DNA of 64,000 nucleotides from Ciona intestinalis (lineage: Eukaryota; Chordata; Ascidiacea; Phlebobranchia; Cionidae), in NCBI RefSeq assembly GCF_000224145.3, contig NC_020170.2, positions 67,001 to 131,000 on the forward strand, in the 5' to 3' direction. Shown one piece after another: positions 1-12,400 of the stretch. The notes beneath the pieces were generated by a model. That model saw only the letters and a program-made list of their open reading frames with translations, was not told the origin of the DNA and did not search any database. Position numbers and translations under genes: made by a program. Each line of letters begins with the position of its first letter. Position 1 is the first letter of the stretch.

Positions 1-1226
1 AACTTAGGTTTGCTTTGGGTCACTGACTTTCTACGTGTTTAGGGTTATCTAGTTCATTTCCGCTGCACAACAATCCAATAATTCTTGGAAGTAGCCGGAC
101 TAAGTTAGAATTAAATATATTCTGTATGTGATGTTCAGCTGTATGTCTAATAACTATAGATAATATTTTCGTTCGAATATCGGAATGCTGTTTGTCTCAT
201 TGGCACTTCATAATCAAAATCAAACAAACTGTATATGCTTCAATTTTAATGTTGGTTTTCCTATTACCTAAATTGGATATAACGTCACGTTGTTCAATAT
301 GATCAAAATTACCAATATCATCCTTGTTTCTTAAACTACGTCACACCACGTGATTAACGGCTGCAAGTATCATAAATTATTAAAACTTCGTTTTATCGCA
401 AGATCGAAGCCCAGGGGGCATTTCAATTATCCTCAAGTGAGGTTGTAAGCAGATTTACACCGTACGCGTTAATCAGTTTTTCTCATTCTCATTACTAGGA
501 AAAATCCACTCGATAAACTCGGAATAACAACGAATGTGTTTTACCGATTTTATGTCAATAATAATGAGCAGCAAAACAAGGGCATTTAAACAAACGTACT
601 AAAAAGTAAGTTGACTGTGTCTCTACGCGTATTGTGAAGCAATAGTTTAATGTGTTGCCAACAAACAATGGAATGGGTCGCTGAAAATAAAGCAACACAC
701 GAATCTATTTATTCAACAATGGCGAGTGAAACTCGATATTTTAATTGCATATGACGTCATTACAATCTTCACTTATAATATTTCTATGGGCTTAGTATCG
801 AGTAGAAACTTTAGTTAACTTTTGGTTAAGCCGGTTTGCCCTTCCACATTGCAAATTTTTTAATCCCAGTAACAAAGGTTTTACTATTTTTTGTTCGCAA
901 CAAACAAAGTATTGTTTATGTAATAGGTGTTAAATAGCGCAATAAACAACAGATTTTTATTTGTGCAATAACCAGCAACAGTTTACCGTTTACACACCAA
1001 GAAAACATAACACTCGCACCTGATATTGGTGTGTAATAAAATAAAGAATCCAAACAACCAATATTTTCCTATTTACAATCACACTTTGCAAACTTGGACA
1101 TGGTATGCCGGGGTGTCTAAGACAAAATAGTTTTCTTTATGACGTACTGTCGTAAGTTTTTTAATTTCGTTTTTTTTTACAAAGATCGTGTTTTTACCGC
1201 GGTTTCCTGTCCGTCTTCCTCTACAG
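1..1226. other. non-coding flank, nothing recognised
   Basis: AT-rich sequence with no exon I can support. It holds one perfect CRE palindrome (TGACGTCA at 752-759). It may contain the promoter, 5' exon or a long first intron of the gene that follows; I cannot place a transcription start. Confidence 0.5.
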
Positions 1227-4200
1227 GGTGTGTTACAGAATGCTTTGTTTAATCAGGAAGATTGTTGTGACAAGATATCTAACCGTATGTTTGACAGAAA
1301 CGGCAGAAAACTTTACTTGCGTACATAGAACGTTACATGCAATAGGTTTAAAACCTTGTGAGACTTATGGCCAATGTAACTTTAGGGCGAACTGCGAGGC
1401 AAAACGTTCAACTTCAAGAAAGAAATATCTCAAATGTTTCAACAACTGCTTCAGCTCAACCAGTTGATCAACAGACGAAGTTACATTCAACGTGATGACG
1501 TCATGTACAGGGAAACCATGGTAACCAAGTAAGTAGATCATATATAAATAAAACTTTTAAATTTATGTATTATGTGATAATATATCAACCGAGGTGTATT
1601 GCAAAACGCTTTGTTATTTTGTTTTATATTACCTCATTCCATAAAGTGGTCGTGACGTAATAATTACCTCATATTCAATGAAAAAAAATTGCATTGTTTC
1701 ATAAACATTCATGATTTACATGAAGTACGATTTTAGGAGATCTCACGAAGTAATTGATAAAAAAACTTTTTATTACAACACAAGTTTCTTTAATTGATTG
1801 TTTGTAATAGTTATTGCGTCACAGACAAACACTGAACACAGCATGTGCGACGAAATTGAAAGATAATGACACCGACTGTGAAAAACAAAACATTCAATTT
1901 GTTAATAGTTTAAACGATAATCAATGTGGGGATGAAAAGATGAAAGAAGAGGGAGCGTCCAGGTTGGAAAGTTTGGTTGAGGATGAAATTCCGTTAAATG
2001 TTGGCTCGAGTAAAGTGACATGTAAAGAAGAAGTTGAAAGAGGGGGTGTATTTACTTCTTCCGCCGGTACCAAATATATGTGTAATGGGACAGGCCGCAC
2101 AGTGGCACTCTTAGCTGATCGAAAGAAGAAAATAACGATATTGAATCGGAACGACAACCTTCGCATCCTACCAATCCTTAGCGAGTCTAACGCGGCGCTC
2201 CACACAAGCGAATGCAGCATCGATTCAGGTTACCAAGATTCTTCCATGACGTCACCGCGAGATCGACGCGAACAAACATCATTAGTTGTCACGCCAGCTT
2301 CACCATTATGCGAATCATTGATCGAAGAAAATGAAACTGTTACCTATATTTCACAGCGTATTGATGATTCAACAACCAATACCGAAACTTTGTCACGCGA
2401 TGATTGTTTTGCGATGGAAGACAGAGGAAAAAGTTCAAAAACAGAAGTAGTGTTTGAAGCGAACTCTTCGTTACAGCCAAGCGGACAAACTTACCTCAAC
2501 ACGACGTGTATAAACTTACGACCGGTCACGGTTGATTCTAAACCGAAACCACGTGCTCCGAGAAAAATAGTCAAGTCAAACGATATTGAGGTCCGACCTG
2601 TCCCTAAACATCGAACTGTATTTGTTAAAATTGACGAACATCCTGTTTCGACATATGACGTCACAACTACTAGAAAGAAACAAGTGACAGAATATTCACA
2701 AAGTGTTTTTTGTAACGATGGCGGATTGGATACACAAAACAATTCTCCCCAATGCCAAAAAGCAGATGAGACATTAGACACTTCAGTTTCGTCTAGCGAA
2801 GGAATGAGTACAAATTCGCCATGTGTACAAAGGAGAGTTAAACTTGGGGTCAGCGCAATATCGAAACCCTGTGGAAATCTCGCTCTACAAGAACGAATTT
2901 CTATCAAAGAAGGGAAGTCTCGTAAAGCTGCTCAGGCAAAACAAGAGCTTCGACAAAAATTTGCTGCAGTGTTCGAGAAATCGAATATCGAAAGCGGTGC
3001 CATGGAGCCAAAGGTAGCGGAGAATGAAGCATCTATTGTAAGAAGACGGTCCATGAGGATGATGACAGAATTTCAAATCTTTGATTTCAATGAAATTGTT
3101 TCAAACCCTGATTCGGAAAAAAAAATTAGTAACGACGTCATTTCTCAGTTGCATTACTCTAACGTATCACTCGACACATCTATCGGTGATTTATCAGCAA
3201 ATAAAACTGATCAACTGCAGCAGAATGCCAACCATGCACGTGTACATTCTCCAACTTTACGGAGTATGACGCCACTTCAGCAAACCCTCTGCTCTCTTAC
3301 GCCACCTCCTGTCACTTTACCATCGACAGAGGCAAAATGTCCTTCAGTGAGTGGATCTCTAGCAAGTTTGATGTGTGAGGTTCACCCCATACCACAGCCT
3401 TCACCACAACGGGCACAATCAGTGTTTAACGCTCTTGTACTTCGTCCCAAACCTGCATTTCCTGGTGTATCTTGTGATGCAGCCACAAATAACTCACCCA
3501 TACCTTCTTTGGGTGGTCAGCTTATAACACCAAGTGGAAGATCTGCATTCACACCAGTGGCCCCCAGTCCCCACATGCTCACCCAACCTGCCCCTCTTAA
3601 AAACATTGAAATATCAACCGGACCCACTAACCAACCACTAATTGATGACACAAAACGACGAGTTTCCCTTCCCACAAGCATTGTTTCCAACAAACGGAAC
3701 GAACTTCCACACACACGAAGTCGCGATGACTTGGTTCACTCATCACCAACCGAGCACAACGTTTTCTTTCATCGCGGTTACTCTCTCAGAGTGCCGAAGA
3801 AAGGAGTGGTACAAACCCCTACCCGTCTAGGGAAACCACCCATTACATCAGAACCGACTGGAAACGTGGCGGACATGCCCCAACAAACATCTGAGACAAT
3901 TAAGTCACCGTCCGTCGCCAAACACAATTCAATCAAAGTCGTTAGACAAGAAATAGAAGCAAGACAGTCGACAGTAGCACAGAAAAAATCGATACGGAAA
4001 AAGAAAAGTGTAAGTAAACCTATGAAAATTACAGTAAGACTGGTAATTTTAGTAGGTTTACCAGTATAACTACAAGTTAAGGAATACTATTACTATAAAA
4101 AATGTCCCGTCTTTCCACTTTGTAGTTGTGTAGGTTTGCATTGCCAATCTTTTGGGTTTGATTTTAATTTAATAATTTATATCTCATTATTCGAATATGA

Positions 4201-6096
4201 TATTCTAATATAATAACAAGATAATGTATAAAAAATATATTCGGAATTTAGTCACAGGAACTTGGGGGTAATTTATAAGAAGTGGCTTGCGCGAATTATA
4301 GAATAGCAATACCCAAATAAGATACACTTTTTCGAATTATTATCAAGTTTCTGTTGTTACAAATTCATATTGATGTTCAAACAATTCCCATTGTTTATTC
4401 AATAACACACTGTAGTAGCATGTTAAAAACTACGTAGGCCTGCGATATTGTTTCGTGTTAATTATGTGTTTTTATATTAATAAATTCACTTATTAATCAA
4501 AATTTCTAAGGATTTTAAACTTTGCCGTCTTAGGGGGCTGTACACAGGATCCGGCTTGCGAAATGCATGCGTGTTCGTATGCGAAGTCGTATGCAAACCC
4601 GCGTCCCATAAAAAAAAAACCGACAAAGTAACATACATGGTATAACTCGTAAGCTGACACGAGGTGTATGAACACCTGTGCTATAACGACTGTCGTTTTG
4701 CGGCCACGCGAGGATAAAGTAAATTACAGAACAGTAGGCCTACACTTTTTTTAAACTGTTTATTTATAAAATAATGATAGTTCTAATTCGTGGTATCACC
4801 CAAAACCCGTAATATGTTTTGTGTTTGGAAATATATATGTGCTTAAGGTTCCCTTCCCCCTAACCGTACTATTTAAATATATTCACAGGTAACTAATACA
4901 CCTATGAGTACAAAACCAAAAGCAGTTGAAAGAAGCCAACCAATCCAACAGTCTATACATCAATCAAAACAGTAAGAATTGTTTTCTATTTTCAATATTA
5001 AAACATAGACGAACTTTTTCTTTGTCCAGACTGACATCTAAAAAAGCACCACAGCATCACGTGACACGTGCCAAAGAAGACAAACATGTTTATGAAACTG
5101 TAAAGAAACACCCGGTCAGTAGATCTTCCCTGGTCATTGAAATAGAATTGCTTTTGTTTTAACTCGTCTACAAAAATTATAAAAAATGTTAAAATATCTG
5201 GTCTTGAAAAAAGTTTTTTATGTCCCGGTCGAAACATCGGTATGAGGGATAGTTTAGCCAGATGAGATGTTATAACTTTTTAAATAAAATTGCTGCAATG
5301 TTGAATCCAAAAGCCATATATTTGCCTTCAACGATAACAACGTCAAGTTTTCAAATGCGGTTGTCGTACGTGTTCCTGTGTTTTGTGAATTTATTAACAA
5401 TCGAAAATTATTTTAATAGTTGATCTGACTAGAACAACTTTATTATTTGTTACAAATGAGTTAAACTGAATTTTATGATAGGAACCAGCTGCTGAGAAAC
5501 GAGAATTGCAACGCCAGCAAGTAGACGCTAATTCTAGGTTTATGCGACCACAAGACAGGGCTGCCAAGTCTGGAGGCAAAAAATCAACTGTTGCTTTATT
5601 AAGAGCGAGCATTATGGGCAGAAAAGCAAATATAACAAATGAGAAAAAATGCCAAGAATCATCAGAGGCGATTTCCTCGAATGCTACGAAACAGAAAAGT
5701 TTTGTGACCGAAGTAAAATCGAATGCCTCGAATTCATTTAAAAAATCAAGGGAAGAAACGAACAAACGTGCTGGTATGATGAAAAAAAGTTCCAGGCAGT
5801 TTGCCGGCAAGCAACAAGTAACAGGAAAAGTGACAACGAGAGTGAACCAGTGTGAAAGTAAGAGAATGGATGCTGATAGTGAGGTAATGGACAAATTCTT
5901 AGACGCCGCTGTCGCGTCACATATAGTGAGGTCACCATTGCAAAAACTCCGATCCTCGTTTCGAACTCCGAGAAACAAAAACAAACTTATGCAGATGTCA
6001 AGGGTCAAAGACGACATGGAAATATCAAAGTATGGCCCGCTTGGTGTCGTTAATGGTAAATTAGTAAATCGACAAGAACAGTTTACATATGTTTGA
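1227..6096 (+). CDS. large disordered Ser/Pro-rich protein, unknown family
   Basis: I do not recognise this protein. Well-supported exons are about 1825-4009, 4889-4971, 5030-5114 and 5482-6096 (stop TGA); all introns are GT-AG and the phases agree. The big exon alone encodes over 720 residues. Two upstream exons, 1227-1320 and 1386-1491, joined by a 65-bp intron, continue the frame, but the donor at 1492 (GTGATG) is weak; an alternative start of the big exon is 1811. The true start codon is not fixed: ATG 1287 is possible, or it lies further upstream. The protein is hydrophilic, without membrane segments or recognised domains, and rich in Ser, Thr, Pro, Lys and Gln. It has about sixteen S/T-P sites, including the full CDK-type sites SPQR and TPTR, and a very basic C-terminal 200 residues. 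This suggests a phosphorylated nuclear or cytoskeletal protein, which is inference only. A likely polyA signal AATAAA lies at 6279-6284. Confidence 0.7.
4098..4545 (+). repeat. dispersed repeat, copy 1 (intronic)
   Basis: This fills most of the intron 4010-4888. It begins with GTCCCGTCTTTCC and ends near TTTAAACTTTGCCGTC. The same block, diverged but collinear and in the same orientation, recurs at 7503-7922; both share TAATAAATTCACTTATTAAT near the right end. No coding capacity. Confidence 0.6.
4615..4730 (+). mobile_element. tRNA-derived SINE, 3' fragment
   Basis: Body and tail of the window's SINE family: GACAAAGTAACATAC, then CTGACACGAGGTGTATGA, then CCACGCGAGGATAAAGTAA. The tRNA-like head is missing, so this is a 5'-truncated copy, as expected for LINE-driven retroposition. 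Confidence 0.7.
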
Positions 6097-7502
6097 TCGA
6101 AAGCTGTTTTTTTGGAAAGCGACTAACAATCATAAAACGATAATGGTTTAGAAATATTAATATTTTGTTACAGCACGTCCAATTAAAGCGCACATTTGTT
6201 AGGACTGTTTTGTGTGAAATGCTCATGACATTCAATGTTTGTATCTAACAATCTTGGTGCATTTTGGGTCTAAATTAAAATAAAACAACTTGAAACATTA
6301 TATTTAAGTTTCCGCTATCAGTTAGATGCGTTTATACGCGGTATAAATTTATTTCACTTCCTGAATATTTCCCCGACCATGCATGTACATATCTTTGTTC
6401 TAGCAAAACCTAACATATCAGACAAAATCTTTTTTAGGAGACAAAGTAAAAATATTTCATATTTGTATTATTAAACTAGGATACTGGACTAATAATTTAA
6501 ACTCATAAACTACATTTTTTTGCAGTTTTAATGTGGTTTAGCGGGCTTTTAAAAAAGCATCTTATTAATATGTTTTTATTATCTTTAATGAATTGTTCTT
6601 GTTTAACCCGATTTCATAACCTGGTAACAATATTCGTCTTTGTCGCGCACTTTGTTGGACCGCAAGAATACTGTAGAACATTGCTGTATTTTTTTTTGTT
6701 TTGTGATCGCATTCGTTCATTATTAAAGGGATACACGTAAAATAAGATTTAAAAAAGTATTCCTGATTTCCCGTGTCCCAACTTACCTTATTAGGGCCTA
6801 TAGGCTATAATATACGCCATGATCGCGAAAAGATATCCAATTCCTTTAACTTTAGACGATTGGTTTCTAACAATATTTTTGTGGGTTTTCCTATATACTC
6901 CATCGCAGTGCTTCCCAAAGGTTTTCCACTCAATTTTCCTCCATCGTTTTTCAATGTAAACAAACAATAAACGTCAATATCTCCAAGAAGACGTTTTTTT
7001 TTAAAATCTTCTTTCACGGGTAACCATTTGATGATAGACAAAAACAGTTACAGCATTTAAAAAAAATTTTACGGGCCAACAAAGTGCACGGTAAAGGCGG
7101 TTACTGTTGTAAAGTTTTAAAACTCGGTGCTGAACAAATACAACATTTATTTTAAAATAGCTGAAAAAAACACAAGAATAAAATGCTTATTTTAAACGCT
7201 TGCAAATCATATAAAAACTGCTTTTAGTTTGCGAGTTTAAATCACCACCAATCCAGTATCGTAATGAATAAAATATCATGAAATATTTGCACAGTTTGAT
7301 TTTATCTTACAAAATTAAGTTTAGTTTTGTGATAAAAACTGAAGTATTTAGTCTGCATAGGAAAATAGGTAGGGGTTAATATGCTTTAAATTTAGGATAA
7401 AATCAGTAAAAAGAACCGTTTTAAAATTGTGTAGATTAAGTTTACGTGGCAAAAAAATGAACATGCTGCTAATTTCAAGTTGCAGAATGCTCTTCATAAA
7501 AA

Positions 7503-7922
7503 AAATGTTTCGTCCTGTCTCCCCCACTTTGTAGTTCTGTAGGTTTGTCGACACAGGTTTTGTTTTTAACTCAATAATTTATGTTCCAGGGGTTATTTAA
7601 ATAATATACTTATAATAACTATAATAAATGATATGCTTATACAATAAGAAAAAATGTATAAAACACATATTCGAAATTCAGTCACCGGCACCTAAAAATA
7701 ATTTATGACAGGTGCGAGAACCATATAATAGCAACACTCAATTTGTGGCAAAAATATAAGTTTATCAATTTTCTTTTGTCACAGCAAGTTTATATACATT
7801 TTAGGAAACACTATTTATTAATTAATGTACTGGACCAAAACAAAATGTTTAAACCTAATTTTTAATAAATTCACTTATTAATCAAAATTAACAAAGATTT
7901 TAAACTGTCCCGTCTTACCCCG
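7503..7922 (+). repeat. dispersed repeat, copy 2
   Basis: Diverged direct copy of 4098-4545, starting CGTCCTGTCTCCCCC and ending AAACTGTCCCGTCTTACC. No ORF. The ends resemble the GGGGGAAGACGGGAC motif of the fold-back family A below, so it may be a long relative of that family. Confidence 0.6.
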
Positions 7923-7968
7923 CCTGTTTGCGAATCGTTAAAATTACATATGTTGTGTAAATCGTATA

Positions 7969-8163
7969 TATAAGTGTGGGGAAAGATGGGACGCCTTTTT
8001 ATTCTATTTTCTCGTCCCATTTAATTGTAAACAAAGAACATTCAAAGAATTATAAAATTATATCCTCACAACTTCCATACACCGCTGGTAATTGATAAAA
8101 AACTATCAAGATGTTTGGATATTACTGGCGAAAGGTGTCCTATCTTCCCCCACCCTACTATAT
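7969..8163. mobile_element. fold-back MITE, family A short form
   Basis: Inverted ends: GTGGGGAAAGATGGGAC on the left and GTCCTATCTTCCCCCACC on the right, followed by CTACTATA. About 195 bp, non-coding. The same short element occurs at 37531-37734, including an internal stretch (TTTTATAATT...CTTTGTTTAC) in opposite orientation. Confidence 0.65.
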
Positions 8164-8244
8164 TTTGAGTTCAGAAATATCAAGCAATATGTGCTTTTAA
8201 GAGTCACGTCTTCGCCACTCTACTATATATCAGTTTAACCTAAA

Positions 8245-8708
8245 CAAAAGTAAAAGTTTGTATATGAATAGAGATGCCCAAATGTGACCTAAAAGTACCA
8301 TCCAAGTTTTCCAAAACAAAACAGCCTTTAAATAATACGTGTGTAAAAACGCGCTGGAGTAAAAAAAATTGGCTGTTTCGACAATGCAGAGAATTTCCTA
8401 TAAGAAAAAAAATGAATTTTGACCGTTTCTAGTTTCGAAACTACTGAAGAAAATCAAATTTCTCCTATGAAATTTCTTCAGTATTTTAGAACCTAGGAAC
8501 GATCAAAGTTGACTAAAAATTTTTCTTATGGGAAATCTCATGCATTTTGCCACGATCAATTTTTTACTGCAGCACCTAAATTTGCGGTTTTAAAACACAT
8601 TTTTTCAAAAGCTGTTTCGTATTTTTAAACTTTGATGGTACATTTAGATCACATTTGAGCATATCTATCAATACACAACTTTGATTTTTCGTTGGTATGC
8701 CCCTCTAA
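8245..8708. mobile_element. fold-back MITE, family B
   Basis: A long imperfect palindrome: the left arm (ATGCCCAAATGTGACC...GTTTCTAGTTTCGAAAC) is matched by the right arm (...ACCTAGGAACGATC...GATCACATTTGAGCAT). It ends with TTTTTCGTTGGTATGCCCC. The turn is around 8455. It lacks the extra centre seen at 13888-14767 and 43478-44212. Confidence 0.7.
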
Positions 8709-9470
8709 GGATACGTTAATAAATTTATATTGCGAGTATACTTTAATGTGAACCAAACAACTACAATTCTGCATTTAATTTCATGCTGTCATCAACTGTC
8801 ACGTATTGATAGTAACGCAATTAAACGTGTTGCGACTGTTGTGACATCATAGGAAATCGAGCTTGAGTGTTACACGTGCACACTTTTTCCTTTATATTAA
8901 AGTAGCTATCTAATAGTGATACAGGCGAGGTAACATTCGCTAAAATATTAAGCGCCCCGGGCAAAGTTGTGGTTTTCAGTCTTTGTCGATATCCTGTATT
9001 ACTAGATCATTATTTAGAAGCGTTTTATTTGTTTAGTACGTAAAACTTGCTGGTTTATTTATTGCATATTGTTCAGCATTGTTTGGGATTAGTTCAAATG
9101 ATTCAAGTGGGTGAGAGGTAAGTTAATATATTGCTGGTTCTAAGTTGAATCTTATGCTTTTGGGGAAAGTGTGTGCCCTTATCGTTTATTCTAAACACTT
9201 GTTGTTTAATAGATTCGCGACTAAATCGCACCGTAAACTTTAATCGAAATATGGTTGTATACTATGCTTTCCATTGCAGCTCAACTTAACACAATGTGAA
9301 TAGCTGATTATGCCTTCTTTTCAGTTGTGTATGCAATTCATTATACGAAAACAGTCACAGTCGTGCAAACAGAATTTCGTAAACTACATTATTTTCCACA
9401 CAGGGAAGTAGACCTGCAACGTCGTAAAGATTTAGAATTAGATATTCAGCCGCGTTTCCAAGACAATGTG

Positions 9471-12400
9471 ATGTCAGATGATGTCATAACCGTCAATGAA
9501 GGGGGAAAACAAGTTGCTTTAATTGCACTTACTGTGAATTTTGTTGCGAGCGTATTAATTATTCTCTCAAACAAGGCGTTGTACGTCAACTATGGAGTAC
9601 CACCATTGTTCCTTGCCTGTTTTCATTTCTTGAGTACCTTTGTTGGTTTACTTGGAATGTTATTCGCTGGTTATTTACAGGTAAGTCATGTGTGATTGTC
9701 CGGCGCTCTAGCACACTTGTTTAGCTCGCCTACGCCTCTAACTATAGGTAATGGGTTCAGGCTCGTCGTTGTTACCAACTTACCATTGTGGGCGAATATG
9801 TCTTTGGGCAAGACACTTAACTGCAATTGCTTCAACTCAGTGGTCACTAATGTGTTGTCCAAATTATCAGCTACACATAAAAAAAATCCACAAAAATATA
9901 AATTAATTACCCACAAAGTAACATACTTGGTAACTCGTGAGCTGGCACGAGGTGTATGAACACCCGTATGAAAACGACTGTTGTGTTTTTGCCACGCGAG
10001 GATAAAGTAAGTTAAATTCATTCATTCATAGTTCTCGCGTAAAGTCAGTGACGAAGGTGCCACTTGGAACCACACGTTATTAATCATCAACAAGAAAATT
10101 ATTAGCCTGGTTCTGAAAACCTTCAATGGATATGTTGTTTTATTTCCTTTAAGTAGCAGTTTCGGATTCTTTAAGCAAGGACAGATTAGGTTGAATAGGA
10201 AACAAAAATTATTGTGTTAAAGCAATAATAATAATAATAACTTTTATTGGTCTCTTCGATTACGGTAGCGAAGATTTAAAAATATTTTAAACGAAAAGAC
10301 GCGACAAAACAACAGTTGTTAAAACACGCTTACGGTTAAAAACATGTTTACATTTATTTGGAAGAAAATAAGCGTGGTCGCTACACAGCATAAATTCTAG
10401 TTCGTCTGTAAAAGTTGTTTAAAAATCTTGAGCCGTTTTAAAAAAAATAACTTTAATTGTTTCGTAAATATGCAAGTAATGAAGCATCGATTAAAGTCCA
10501 AAACAACCTCCAAAATATATTTTTCAGGTAAAAAGGGTTCCTATCATCAAGGTAATTCCCCTTTGCCTTGCGTTTTGTTCTTTCATCGTTTTCACGAGTT
10601 TGTCGCTCAAGTATAACCAGGTCAGGACGTACCAACTGATCAAATGTCTTGGCGATCCTCTCACCTTTGTCATTCAAGCTGTATTTTACGGCCGCCATTT
10701 CACTACAAAAACCAAGTTAGCGTTGGTAAGTTGAAACTTTCAGATAATAATTCTTTTGTCACAATTCGCAGGAAATATAATATAACTATTTTCTAATAGT
10801 CTATGGTGGTGGGTGGGATCCTTATTAACTATTCAACCGACATTCAACTGAATTTTTTGGGAGCCTTGTTCGGACTTACAGCTGTGGTGGCATCTTCCTT
10901 ATATTACACGGTGAGGGAGAGATTTTCTACTATTTTTGTAATCCGTGAAACAATCTTGATATGACGTATATGGGTAAACTGAGAAACGTTTTTTTTTAAA
11001 TTTAGGTTACAACATAAGCTAAAACGTATAGTACAATGGGGGAAGACGGGACCCTTTAGCACATATTGCCCAATATAATTTTTACAAAGATATACCTTAA
11101 TTTTCGTTACCGGGTATACCCGTTAAGTTTGGGAGCCAAAAAGGCAATTGACAGGAAAAACTGCAGCTAGATACACCAGCATATGTTAAAATTATGCGTT
11201 TTTGTTTGTATTTTTATATTTTAAACAAGTTCCCTTATGTTTTTGGTTGGTATACTTAATACTTTCTGATTTTTTTACTTTTTAATCGATTTGAGTGTTA
11301 AATAGAATTTGATTCTTTATGTGAGGTTTATTGTTGTGATAAGATATAACATTAGTGGAAAGCCATTTTTGCGCGCAGAAGTGCTTGCTTCTTGAAAAAT
11401 CGTAATATTAAGACGAAAAACAGCACCCAGCAATGATAAAATGCTGTGCCGTGGGCTCCGTAATGGCGGCGACCACGACGTCATAGACGCGGGGACAATG
11501 GATAACAAGACTCGTTGTTTTACAATCCGTTTCCTAACTTGGTCTAAATAACCTTTGGGTTTACCTATCTTCATTAGCCGATGTAAATCGGATCTGGCCC
11601 TCTGGGTCCTAGCCAAACACCAGGAAGAATGGACAAAACATATTGAAAGCTGCAGGCAGACGAAGGAGTTTAGGAGAAACATTAGCAGGTGCTTTTCCGA
11701 ACAACTCCTGAAGCTGCCAAGGCAAACGTTACGTTCCATTCTTTAGGTGATAACAGGTCGTTTGTCAGTCATCTGCATAAACTTAAAAAAAGTGAGAGTC
11801 CCATCTGCCCTGTCTGTGACGAGGAAGGTGAGACATCATTTCACTATGTTAGCACAGGCCCTGCATATGCGAACGCTAGACGGGAGCATCTAATCCTGAC
11901 CGAGCTGTCCAGGGAAGATCACCCAACCATTATCATAAAAGCCCTTGTCGCACCCCGGGAGTTGGGGTAATGGGCCAATTGTGGCCTAAATCCTAGGACC
12001 CATGACGTGATACGCTGCCGGACCTCACCCACATAGAATAGAAAAATCACGAAAATTGATAATTAGGAACAGTGGAGAGTAGAGGACTGGCGACAAAATA
12101 CCACAGATTTATAGTAGGGTTATTGCTGTCCTTAAAATTAAACAATGTATTCTACAGTGGATTGAAACAAAACAAAGAAAGCTGGAGTTGTCCCCACCAC
12201 AATTGTTGATCTACCAGTCGTCGATATCTTCGGCTATTTTGAGCGTGCTCGTTGTTGCCATAGAGTTGCCGGATGTTTTGAAAATTATGAATACGTCCAA
12301 TGCTTCAGATGCGGTGGGTTGACTGTTTTGTTTGGATTTTGGTTTAAAAATATACATGGTCAAACATACAAGAAATTAAATTAAAAATATATATCCTACG

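Larger units (their letters stand above)
6097..9470. other. intergenic region with repeats; 5' UTR of the next gene
   Basis: No protein exon is recognised. It contains the repeat copy 7503-7922 and two fold-back elements (7969-8163 and 8245-8708). Its last 400 bases probably hold 5' UTR exons of the SLC35E3-like gene: there is a good donor (GAGAGGTAAGTT) near 9117 and acceptors near 9279, 9323 and 9406, any of which could also serve as a spliced-leader acceptor. Confidence 0.5.

Noticed and set aside
1228..1467. 79-codon open frame
   Set aside because: It overlaps in another frame the two probable exons 1227-1320 and 1386-1491 and crosses the 65-bp intron; no family resemblance.
5394..6017. 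207-codon minus-strand frame
   Set aside because: Exactly antisense to the last exon of the orphan gene; the plus frame has the consistent splice sites.
11317..11739. 140-codon minus-strand open frame in an SLC35E3 intron
   Set aside because: It runs antisense to the LINE RNase H remnant, which explains the openness; no protein similarity recognised.
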